Below, piece by piece: positions 20,908 to 31,828 of a stretch of DNA of 42,504 nucleotides. The translations under genes and the position numbers were made by a program. Positions within the stretch are counted from its first letter, which is position 1. Each line of letters opens with the position of its first letter. The stretch lies in NCBI RefSeq assembly GCF_000003605.2, contig NW_003146773.1:114271-156774 (forward strand), in the 5' to 3' direction. The notes below the pieces were generated by a model, which was not told where the DNA came from, did no database searches, and saw only the letters and a list, made by a program, of their open reading frames with translations. This DNA comes from Saccoglossus kowalevskii. Its lineage: Eukaryota > Hemichordata > Enteropneusta > Harrimaniidae.

Positions 20908-22893
20908 CGAATTTATGTGTGGTGACCCGACGAAAATATGTATGGAAACCCAATGAATTTACTGGTATGTGTTGTAACCCAATGAATTTATGTGTGGTAA
21001 CCCAATGAATTTATGTGTGGTAACCAAATTAATTAATGTATGACAACCAAATGAGTTTATGTCTGGCAACCAAATGAATTTATGTGTGTTAACCCAATGA
21101 ATGAATGTATGTGTGGTAACCCAATGAATGTATGTGTGGTAACCCAATGAATGTGTGTGTGGTAACCCAATGAATGTATGTGTGGTTACCCAATGAATGT
21201 ATGTGTGGTAACCCAATGAATGTATGTGTGGTAACCAAATGAATGTATGTGCGGTAACCAAATTAATTAATGTATGACAACCAAATGAGTTTATGTCTGG
21301 CAACCAAATGAATTTATGTGTGTTAACCCAATGAATGAATGTATGTGTGGTAACCCAATGAATGTGTGTATGTGTGGTAACCCAATGAATGTGTGTATGT
21401 GTGGTAACCCAATGAATTTATGTGTGGTAACCAAATTAATTAATGTATGACAACCAAATGAGTTTATGTCTGGCAATCAAATGAATTTATGTGTGTTAAC
21501 CCAATGAATGAATGTATGTGTAGTAACCCAATGAATGTGTGTATGTGTGGTAACCCAATGAATGTATGTGTGGTAACCCAATGAATGTATGTGTGGTAAC
21601 CCAATGAATTTATGTGTGGTAACCAAATTAATTAATGTATGACAACCAAATGAGTTTATGTCTGGCAACCAAATGAATTTATGTGTGTTAACCCAATGAA
21701 TGAATGTATGTGTGGTAACCCAATGAATGTGTGTATGTGTGGTAACCCAATGAATGTGTGTATGTGTGGTAACACAATGAATATATGTGTGGTAACCCAA
21801 TGAATGTATGTGTGGTAACCCAATGAATTTATGTGTTGTAACCCAATGAATGTATGTGTGGTAACCCAATGAATTTATGTGTGGTAACCAAATTAATTAA
21901 TGTATGACAACCAAATGAGTTTATGTCTGGCAACCAAATGAATTTATGTGTGTTAACCCAATGAATGAATGTATGTGTGGTAACCCAATGAATGTATGTA
22001 TGTGCGGTAACCCAATGAATGTATGTGTGGTAACCCAATGAATGTATGTGTGGTAACCCAATGAATGTGTGTGTGGTAACCCAATGAATGTATGTGTGGT
22101 AACCCGATGAATGAATGTATGTGTGGTAACCCAATGAATGTATGTGTGGTAACCCAATGAATGTATGTGTGGTAACCCAATGAATGTGTGTGTGGTAACC
22201 CAATGAATGTATGTACGTGTGGTAACCCAATGAATGTATGTGTGGTAACCCAATGGATGTATGTGTGGTAACCCAATGAATGTATGTGTGTTAACCCAAT
22301 GAATGTATGTGTGTTAACCCAATGAATGTATGTGTGTTAACCCAATGAATGTATGTGTGTTAACCCAATGAATGTATGTGTGGTAACCCAATGAATGTGT
22401 GTGTGGTAACCCAATGAATGTGTGTGTGGTAACCCAATGAATGTGTGTGTGGTAACCCAATGAATGTGTGTGTGGTAACCCAATGAATGTGTGTGTGGTA
22501 ACCAAATGAATTTTGTGTGTGACAACTCAATGTGTGTGTAAAAAACAAATGAGTTTATGATAGGCAACCAAATGAATTTATGTGTGTTAACCCAATGAAT
22601 GTATGTGTGTTAACCCAATGAATGTATGTGTGGTAACCCAATGAATGTGTGTGTGGTAACCAAATGAATGTATGTGTGGTAACCCAATGAATGTGTGTGT
22701 GGTAACCCAATGAGTGTATGTGTGATAACCCAATGAGTGTATGTGTGGTAACCCAATGAATGTATGTGTGGTGACCCAATGAATGTGTGTGTGGCAACCC
22801 AATGAATGTATGTGTGGCAACCCAATGAATGTATGTGTGGTAACCCAATGAATGTATGTGTGGTAATTTAGTGAATGTATGTGTGGTAACGAA
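20908..22893 (+). repeat. 2-kb minisatellite, 23-bp unit with higher-order blocks
   Basis: Roughly 85 units of 23 bp built around GTGTGGTAACCCAATGAA, with 4-bp expansions (TGAATGAATG, GTATGTATG) and CGG or TTAACC variants. A distinctive block containing AATTAATTAATGTATGACAA and GAGTTTATGTCTGGCAA recurs at about 21027, 21261, 21434, 21626 and 21891, with a decayed version near 22500-22590. That is a second level of repetition at irregular spacing (173-265 bp). Because 23 is not a multiple of three, minus-strand frames stay open by rotation and give His/Thr-rich pseudo-proteins that are not genes. Confidence 0.95.
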
Positions 22894-24884
22894 GTAACAA
22901 ATGAAGTAAAATAAAACACATTAACACAACATAAACATGTGAGAGCGATTACGTTACTTTCGTAAATACAGCTGTTTTAACAATACATGTACTGTGTACA
23001 ACTTGTATTTATGATGTCCCCAGAGACACCACACGAGGTAAGGTTCCCATAAATAAGACTCCTACATGGTGCCTCTATTCTGTCCTAAAAAAAGAGTCCC
23101 TTTATTTCAACATAAAATACGCAAATTGTTTCGTAAAAAATAGCTTAATATACGATATAGCTTTATAGATAACATATGTCACTGGCCCCACTCTTCGGTT
23201 TGAAATGTCACCATTAAGGTAATGGCGTTTTATTGTCGGTTGTTGTAACCTTTCTCGTACTGTCAATGTCTCTGACAATAGAAGCTTTATTTAACCGTAT
23301 CCATTCACCCGGCAGATTAACTATCATTCGCATAGTGCATGGAGGGCGTGTCAAATTCAGTTAGTTGTTATTGGGAACAGTTCCCAGACAATTACGTGGT
23401 CGGGACACAGTGAGAGCGGATTACAGCAACTTTTTTTCCGCCAAAACGATCAATTATTTAGACTGTATAGTCAAATGCCTGGCGCTTCGAAAGCTTTGAC
23501 CAAGTTCTGTTTTGACCTGTGTATGAAGTTGTAACCTAGTCTGCGTAGAAATTTACACCACAGTCATATATAGAAAGCTAAACCTTAGTCATATGTATAT
23601 ATCTACGCTGTAGTCACATGTGGAAATGTACAATGTAGGCTGGTTATTCTGATTTGACATTTTGTTCTGAAAATGTTGATTTAACAAACATACACACACA
23701 CACAAGAAATGTTTTCAATGAGCCAGACATAAAATGTTGATATTACGTGTAATCGTATGTGAACTCATTTTAGACATGCTAGTTATGAGCAAATATCTCA
23801 AAAATCATTATTTTAGTATACATGGTTAACCCATTTTTTTTTCTGATCATAACATTCTTTCCTGTGTTTCAGTGTGAACTAGAACATTAAACGCTGGTCA
23901 AATGTCTATTTTGTCTTATATACAAAATATAGTGGCGTGTCGCCCTCGCTAGCTTATTAATATAAAAAACAAATTGTGAGAAAATCCAAACTAATAACAT
24001 TCTTGCAATTTTGTTAGGGGATTCGGTGAATCATCCATCTCCCAAATTCTCGTGAGAGTTTAAAATGTGTCGGTTGTTAAACGAAGGTGACACGGTCCTG
24101 ATTTCTCACCGATGGCGCCGTAAGAAATGTTGAATAGTTAAATGTCACTGAACTGTAATAAGTGTGATTCTTCTTTCTCGAGAAGTCCTTTGAGCGACTT
24201 TAAATCCCTAATAATTACTCGATGAGAATCCTACAATCTAGTCATTTTTATGTTGTGAAAATACAATTGACGACAATTGCCAGGCTATCTAAAGAGTCGA
24301 AAAGAATGAAGATCCCCCTCTTTGTTTGCTTTTTGTGTAACACGAAATAAACACGACTCCTGTTCGTTTTAATTATATGCTTGTCATTCTTTGTGAATTC
24401 CATACGGAATTGCCATTCAATAGCTTAACGAATTTGCACCTCTAATACGTGAATGCCTTTGGGACGCGTGTACTCGACGATGTGGAAAAGATTGACTCGG
24501 ATTTAATCAAACTTCAATAAATCGATGGCGAACCAAGCGTATGTTTGATACCAGCAGCTGCATCATAGTAAACAACATGACATGTCCTTGTGTGTGTATG
24601 GTTGGTTGAACAGGAAAGACGCAGTGGTAACAATTGTCTTGTTTTACTTGTCTTGAGGTAACGACAAAGTTGGAATACCGTTAAATTTAACTTTTAATTA
24701 GACCATATTCCCTTCAATGTACTGAAAATGTAACTATAGCAACATACATGTATAGTTGTATTAGGATGCTATTAGAATATATAATGTGCGCAATTCGGTC
24801 ATTGTTTTCTCGGATTAAGTTACATACAATTTCTCGAACAATCTTGCAAATTGACTTGTATCATGCCGCGGCCATTGCTCTCTA
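22894..24884. other. Non-coding stretch, CpG-containing
   Basis: No exon or RNA gene recognised. A short AC repeat lies near 23690-23704. Confidence 0.5.
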
Positions 24885-24978
24885 ATTTGCGTTCCAAACC
24901 TCGCTTTCATGCCCACTGCAACGTTACGATACACACGATTATCCACAGATAAGTGAAAGCGAGGCTTGGAACGCAAAT
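24885..24978. repeat. Inverted repeat, 25-bp arms
   Basis: Arms 24885-24909 and 24954-24978 (ATTTGCGTTCCAA.CCTCGCTTTCA) are reverse complements with one mismatch and a 44-bp spacer. This is consistent with a small fold-back element or solo MITE. High arm identity suggests recent origin or constraint. Confidence 0.75.
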
Positions 24979-25784
24979 GGTCATCAATTTACATGTCAGT
25001 GTCCGCACTGAGCGCAATATATATTGTACGGCATTTGATGAGTATCTTAATTAATCATTGTTATAATATGTGTATTTATAATTTATTGCGAACCAAAACG
25101 TTGTTTTTGTGACGAAACGAAGTTTTGCGTTATTAATATAATGAACGACGTGTAGCGCGTAGGTATCGGATTTTCGGTACGTACCGAAAACTCGAAGTAA
25201 ATTATTTTATCCAGCGTACGCAGGAACCAAACCTACATTCTAATAGAAAACTTCACTATTAAGGTAGATCGATACCCTACTGGCACATCCCAGTGCATCA
25301 TGTTATGTGTTTGTGTTAGATTTAACATTTGGGTAACTGCCCAATATTGAAGTAAACTATGATAACAGCGTAAAATAACTGAAGAAAACCTACAAGAAAG
25401 GTTGATAAACACAACTTTCTGGCGCACTTTGCGTTGCTGTGCGCTATTATCGGCAGGGGCACGATTTTACAAAAACATCTTTTGTTCGTGAATCAATACT
25501 TAATCAATCGAAATACTTTTCTAGGGACTTATATAAAAAGTCGCCGTTTACCGTAAATCTGAAGAAACACATTATGGTTTGTGCCTCGGTTCTTTGGGTA
25601 TATCTCTAATTATGAAAATAATGAAAAGGAGTCAAGTGCTCTACGGTGATGAATGCGTTGTATGTTTTAACTTTACAGAATGCCGTGGTAACTCGGTTGT
25701 ACCATATACCCTGGAGATGTTGAGAGTCTAGGGGAGTGTTTTGTTAACATTGAAAAGTTATATTATCTGTAAATGGATTCGATT

Positions 25785-26206
25785 CCATTTTAATATAAAA
25801 GTCGCGTTTTGATGAATATTACTAAATCGGGACGGGGAGAGTCTCTGTAATTGGCTTTCGTAATTCCAGTCGTAAAAAGTACCCCAAAATCACCAAAATC
25901 GATCATTATATTGTGACCTTCGATAATGGAACAATGTACATACTTTGAGAATTTCGATAAATCACAGTACACTATACTGTGCGCGTCACGGTGCCATTTT
26001 AATATAAAAGTCGCGTTTTGATGAATATTACTAATTCGGGGCGGCGAGCGTCGCTGTAATTGGTTTTCGTAATTGTACACAGTCGTATAAAGTACCTCAA
26101 AATCACCAAAATCGATCATTATATTGTCGCATTCGATCATGAAACAATGTACATACTTTGAGAGTTTCGATAAAACATAGTATACTATACTATGCGCGTC
26201 AAGGCG
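25785..26206 (+). repeat. Tandem duplication of a 209-bp segment
   Basis: Copy 1 starts at 25785 and copy 2 at 25994. They share AATATAAAAGTCGCGTTTTG, AAAATCACCAAAATCGATCA, GAACAATGTACATACTTTGAG (with one change) and the GCGCGTCA ends. The copies differ at scattered sites and by a short insertion. Neither copy has a convincing reading frame. Confidence 0.85.
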
Positions 26207-29200
26207 TTTTTAATACCGTAGCTGCTTCATGGCAGTCAAATGTTTCATAATAAATTAGAGAAATTACAAATGATTACGTTGTTACATAATGATGTCGACG
26301 CCGTCTCGGGCGCACTTTTTTCTCCATCAACACTAAAGCCGCAGCACAGCCTTAACACGCCCTGACTGTCTGGTAAATTGCCGGCAGCAGCATTGTGCGT
26401 TTTTCTGGTACGCGCCGCCTTTTTAAAACTGCCATTCTTTTCATATTTATACGTATCTAATAGTTTGGAGCACAGTCTATCTTATAACAAATAATGGCTG
26501 TGGAATGTGATGCGCAAAAAAACCCCTAGAAGTAAAAGTCTCCAGGCGTCTCTGTACAGTTCACAGTTTTCGTCTACAGTCCGGGTCGACAGTTCACAGT
26601 TGAAGTAATAAATCGTCCTACTCATGTGTGAGAGAGAATGTCACACCATGGGACAGTCACGCCTCTTCGTTTGTTAGGCGTAGTGTTTGACAGTATTGTG
26701 TTTATGTGTGTGCTCCACACAATAGACGCCATATATTTGACTACCTTGGGGCTTGAAGGGTTAGGGCACGCAATGAAATGAACATATAACTAAGCCGTAG
26801 TTTATGGAGGACGGGGTTTTCACAAGGTTAGGTCAACTCGCTTGTTTTACAAAGTGTTCGATTCGACGGTGTTCAATTAATTTAAACGAGCATAACATAT
26901 ATAGTATATCAACCAAATTTACAGTTGTGAAAACTGATATTTTAATATTCATTTTAATTATGGAATTTCAAATTATGCAAATAGTGCCATGCATAATAAT
27001 TAATAACGCGCATACATAAGTTAGCAAAGGACACAAGATACGTTAAGAGTTACTTCGCTTGCACTTGATTTTTCGGGAAAATTGTAATTCCCGAAATCAA
27101 CAGGTGGTGGTTCTGCGCATGCACGACCACAGATAAGTGTCAGGCAACCGTGGATATAACTTGCCATATTGGGTGTAAAGACGACAAAAAATAACATCGG
27201 TGTTACAGATAGTATAAACAGAGTGACGTACACAGAGAAAACAAACTCTCGACAATGTTCGTTCCGCTCTCGGCGGTTTGCTCTGTCAATATTGTTACTT
27301 CACAAACATCGCTGAATTCGCTTGAACGGGTGGCCACGTTAATGCTGAAATCATCAACATTGGCGATTTCGTTTCTGTGCGTGCGTGCACAGGACATTTT
27401 TACTCTGACAACTACGTCGCAGGGTGGAATGTTACATGGCTTTAAAGTACATATTTTAATTTAAAGTCGTCTTTTAGACTCACTGTAACGAACTGAGGTC
27501 AACAGAGCAGGGTATGTTGAGTTGTGATTCATTTTCCGCACCTCTGCATCTGCATAACGAATGACAATACTTGCATTCTTTTTGTACGTGCTTAGAATGT
27601 CAAAAATAACTTTCGACATAATTCGCAGTCAAAACTAACTAAACTGAGATATTATTTGGTATATATGGTGCGTCAATGTGAACTCAGGAGGGGGTCTTCA
27701 CGGAAACGCTTCATGAATATGCCAACAAAACGAGCTTCTTGGCAATAGTGTCGTGGCGATTAAACTCGATTTTTTTTTTTAATAAAATGAAATGTAATTT
27801 GAACAAGAGTCACGAGAACATTGTATATGATCGGAATTATTAAATAAACGTATATAAAATGTGTACTTTAGCAGAAAAGATCTACTGTGATTAAAATAAG
27901 ATAAAGGTAAAGGCTCCGTTTGCTTTTAACAACGACCGGGTCCTCTACTTAATTATATTGAAAAAACGTCCATAATTTACACCGTAAATAATGTTAGCAT
28001 CGTGATTATTGACCTAAGCACACCGGTGTTAAAGGATGTCAGAACTATCGGGACGTGGTCTATACATGTTTGTTATCATGAATCACATTTTGAAATTGAC
28101 ATCACTTGAGCAACGTCATTGAGCAATTTCACTTCGTTATGTCACATGACCCGTAATTACATTCGTTAGCGTCCCATGGAGAGTGAAAGGGTAACAATAT
28201 ACTGTGCTCATTTCGCGTCACATTCCTTCCGTCAACGACGTTCGTTACCGACCACTTTGTTCTTTATACCCATGTATCAATAACCCATGGAGGCTGTTCG
28301 TTCACCTTTTGACAAATCCAATGCACGCCACTCTCGCATATCACGTTTATACTTGTTCAATGATGTATGCGTGAGTTCACTGGTATAGCGTGTGTTTAGT
28401 CTTCCAGTCACCCACCTAGAATGGATAATACCTCGCAATGGACGTCGCTTGGCGTTCTTTTCGTGCGGTATTTGCGTGTTAAACTTAGAAGTCGAGTTCG
28501 TGTGAGTGATAAAAGGACGCGGCGTTTACTGCGTGGAATTAAGTCTAAACCGATTCTATCGTGTGTGTGAATTGAGTTTGTTGATTTAGGGGTACAATCG
28601 ACAGTTCGTGAAAATCTACTAGTATAATACACATGTATTTTTAAGTCTGTGTGCGGTTACGTCATCACAGAGCAGTCAATTAGTCCGACTGACAAACCGT
28701 TTCCTCTGCTGAGTGTATTAAGCAATAAAAGGGTGGGGAACAATGTACGTTGTAGTGAAAACATTGACATACTTGTTCATTTGTAACACGTAATCTGTTA
28801 AACACAATTTCAATCAGGTGCTGGAGTATTATAAATAAATATATATATATGCCAGTTTTTATGTTAACCATACACTACGATGTTTCCGCCATTGACTGGG
28901 CGTTGTTATTAACCGATGTCGCTTGCATGTAAGCGATACGCGGTGCTAAGTTCCCGCAAACACCGTAAGTGGACAGACCTCGCGTACGTACGCACATAAA
29001 CTAAACTCCATGCTGGCACCTGTACCTGTTTCATTGGAGAGTTTTTACTTTTTACTCACCTGTAGTCATTTTCGATGTGATCATTCTAAGTCCACGACTG
29101 TACTGTGCTGGGACGGTGAATGGCGTAGACGCTGTCGGAGTCACTCCAAATACCGAGTCGTGGGAACAGAGTGTAAGGCGTGCGGTGAGGCAATAAACTT

Positions 29201-30175
29201 AATGGTCCCAAGTCGGTTAACAAACTACAAGTTCACTTTCTAATTCCACAGAGCTGAGCGCGTTTAAGTCGTATCCTCGGGTACGAAAATGTCTCGTACT
29301 ACCTCTATACACGTAAAAACGTCGTCGTCGTCGCCCGTGCTGGTGTTGATTCGCTAAATGGCCTGAAAACTGCGACATATAATGGAGTCGATTCTTCGCC
29401 GTGTCTTGGTTTAAACATTCATGTATTCATTCTGTCTATTGTCATACTCGTTCGGGAGTACAATGGAAACAAGCGTGCCGTGGTTGGTCAACTTTCCCTG
29501 CAGGCGAGCCGGTATCATGTGTCCATTTCAAGGAGGTCCATGGTGTTTCGCCCGTGTCAGTCAGAGTACTTTAATGGGAATACTACTTATTCATACTGAG
29601 CTACGGTGAAAAGGCTCAAGTAATCAATATGGTATGCGATTTTGAAATCTGACATTATAATATACATGAAATTACGATATGACAATTCCGGATTCATTTT
29701 CTTAAGATAGAAGAACAAATACCCTTAATTCAAATGCCTTAAAATATTGAATGATAAAATTAATATATGAATATATATAATAGAAAACAGGCAGGGAAGT
29801 CACAATAAAAAATGGGGAGAATTCATTGATTATTTTGAAGCATAAGTTTGTATTTGTATAGTAACCTGTCTTGTATTTGTGCATTGTATCTTTATTTTGT
29901 TAAGCATATCAATAAATAAATATTAAAAAAAAATCCTGGATTCCATAAATCATTTTCTAAACCTATTTCACCACGTATGTATACATATTTGAGGTATGGG
30001 GATATATATTCACAAATACGAATACAAACTGATATTGCAGAGGTGTCCAAGGTGACAAAATATTCGTAACATTTTCTCAAAAAATAATTTAACGACCTCC
30101 AAATTTCTTTTTATTGGCTCAGAAATTACGGCTCAGATAATGATAACAGTAATTGTTACATCGTTCATGTACGTT
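26207..30175. other. CpG-rich non-coding stretch; possible regulatory or 5' exon zone
   Basis: No protein-coding exon recognised. CpG density is among the highest in the window: the 60 bp from 28201 hold seven CpGs and the 60 bp from 28441 hold eight. On the minus strand a perfect donor-like CTACAG|GTGAGT lies at 29059-29060, with CpG-rich sequence to its right, so a non-coding first exon here is possible but unproven. An AT-rich, CpG-poor patch occupies about 29640-30000. Confidence 0.4.
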
Positions 30176-30189
30176 GCGCCCTCTTGTGG
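30176..30189 (-). promoter_or_regulatory. CTCF-like motif
   Basis: Minus strand reads CCACAAGAGGGCGC, which fits the vertebrate core CCASYAGRKGGCRS except for A at the fifth place. It shares about 50 bp of flanking similarity, including TGACGTAAATGGG, with the motif at 31251, so it could also be part of a repeat. Confidence 0.4.
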
Positions 30190-30310
30190 CGAATCGCTTC
30201 TCACTGTGACGTAAATGGGCGTACCACTCAGCGTCCATGTTGTTTTTTTAGAAATATATTGTATTCTCACTCATGAAAGATTACACAGCCTAAGTTGACC
30301 ATTTCAACGA

Positions 30311-30323
30311 CGTAGGGGGCGCT
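30311..30323 (+). promoter_or_regulatory. CTCF-like core
   Basis: CGTAGGGGGCGCT matches the 3' two thirds of the CTCF consensus. It is 122 bp from, and opposite in direction to, the motif at 30176. Confidence 0.3.
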
Positions 30324-30675
30324 AACTAGCTTCATTAATGGCAGGGATGTCGCACGCAACATAAAGTGTCTAACGTGCTTTTGTACTATTGTTTGAGCGT
30401 GTCAAACTACTTAGAGAGTCAACCATTTGAAAAATTAGCATTTTTTCACGATATCTTATCTGCACATCTTTATTTTTACTTGTGCCAAAAATGTTCCTCT
30501 GCAGCACATTACTTGCATCAAAGTCACTTTTTTCTCTCGATGTCTAGATTGCATTTTAAACAAATCTTTCAACCGTTTCCATAATTTAAATAGTCAACAA
30601 ATGTCAACCAACACGTGACATCCTCGCGACGCCAAATGTGGACGCGATGCAACGTCCAGTCAGTGCATCATAATA

Positions 30676-30687
30676 AAGAGGGCGCTG
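30676..30687 (+). promoter_or_regulatory. Weak CTCF-like core
   Basis: AAGAGGGCGCTG keeps the AGAGGGCGC core but lacks the upstream CCA. Confidence 0.2.
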
Positions 30688-31250
30688 TGTTTTAAAAAAA
30701 AAAACAGCAAGCGCTATAAAGAACACATAGTATAATATCGTTCAAACAGATCTATTTATATTATACCTTAATTCAAAGCATTACATAGAGGCTGCATGGT
30801 AATCGCTAAGCGCCATACTAACAGCCAATCATATTGCGAAGTGGCGGTGATAATAAAAGTAATTCAAAAATGAAATACAATGAAACACGTCCTGGATTCC
30901 ACGTAAATAACACAATAAAAATTGTTTTGATTTTTTGTCAGTTTCGATATAGGTGAGGAATGAATATATCCACTACATTTATATAACGGGCTCCGTGTTT
31001 ACCCCAAGCTAACAACTGTTTAATTCCCTTGCGAAATTTGTGCTTCCATCCATTCCCCCCCCTTTTTTTTTGATTTTATCTTCTCTATATCTATTGTAAG
31101 CTTTTCATAACATAACTATGTACTTTTTGTGAAGTATCCGAGCTGATCAAGCGATTTTTATTATTTCTATCTGTTATTTCTACCAGTAAATACGGTAAAA
31201 ACACACCCCGCGTGTGTGCACGTACTGCAAGTACACAATTTCAATAAATG

Positions 31251-31460
31251 GCGCCCTCTAGTGACGGAGCGCTTACACATGACGTAAATGGGTTACTCGA
31301 AAACCGTTTATCAATGGAGATTATGTTTTTGCAAGATTTTATTATATTTTAGATGGCAAACGATTATACAACCAAACGCAGTGGTCCGATTTGTACGACA
31401 TTCTTTTCACCCACACACGTTATATTCAGCTCACAGAAGAGCTCCAACACTAGAGGGCGC
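31251..31460. mobile_element. 210-bp segment bounded by 13-bp inverted GCGCCCTCTAGTG ends
   Basis: GCGCCCTCTAGTG at 31251-31263 and its exact complement at 31448-31460 face each other. Each end also reads as a CTCF-like site (CACTAGAGGGCGC). No target-site duplication is evident. Either a short MITE whose ends resemble CTCF sites, or a divergent pair of CTCF sites; related single motifs lie at 1208 and 30176. Confidence 0.4.
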
Positions 31461-31680
31461 GATTTATAGGAATAATCAACAACCATACCAGACATGTACC
31501 GTAATTTTATGTTTTTTAGTAAGTTAGCTTGAGTATGGTGTAACTGTATGTGCCATAATTGTTGATAACAGATTATTATGTGGTGTTTACAATTTTGAAA
31601 GTTTTAGTATCATGTCGGCACACCATCTAATAACGTTATACGTTACTGATGAGCAAACAAACAAACCAAGTATGTTACAT

Positions 31681-31828
31681 GTGTTGTACATGTTGTCCCA
31701 TGGGACCCATATAAAACACGACACGACCGACAACCACTGCCCTAACACAAGTAACATTAACAAGATCGTGTTGGTGGTTGTTGTGATATGTCGTGTACGT
31801 GATGGGTCCCAAGCAACATGTACAATAC
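31681..31828. repeat. Long imperfect inverted repeat
   Basis: Arms 31681-31739 and 31771-31828 pair imperfectly over about 58 bp, with TTGTACATGTTG, GGGACCCAT and ACACGAC in the left arm matching the complement of the right. The loop is about 31 bp. It could be a decayed fold-back element; an RNA from either strand would form a long hairpin. Confidence 0.65.

Noticed and set aside
20908-22893. CRISPR array
   Set aside because: The repeats are contiguous with no unique spacers, and the genome is eukaryotic.
20959-22919. His/Thr-rich open frames of 60-133 codons in the 23-bp array
   Set aside because: They overlap in all minus-strand frames and arise from rotation of a 23-bp unit.
29010-29243. 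77-codon plus-strand frame as a coding exon
   Set aside because: No family resemblance; the region is of interest only for a possible non-coding minus-strand exon donor.
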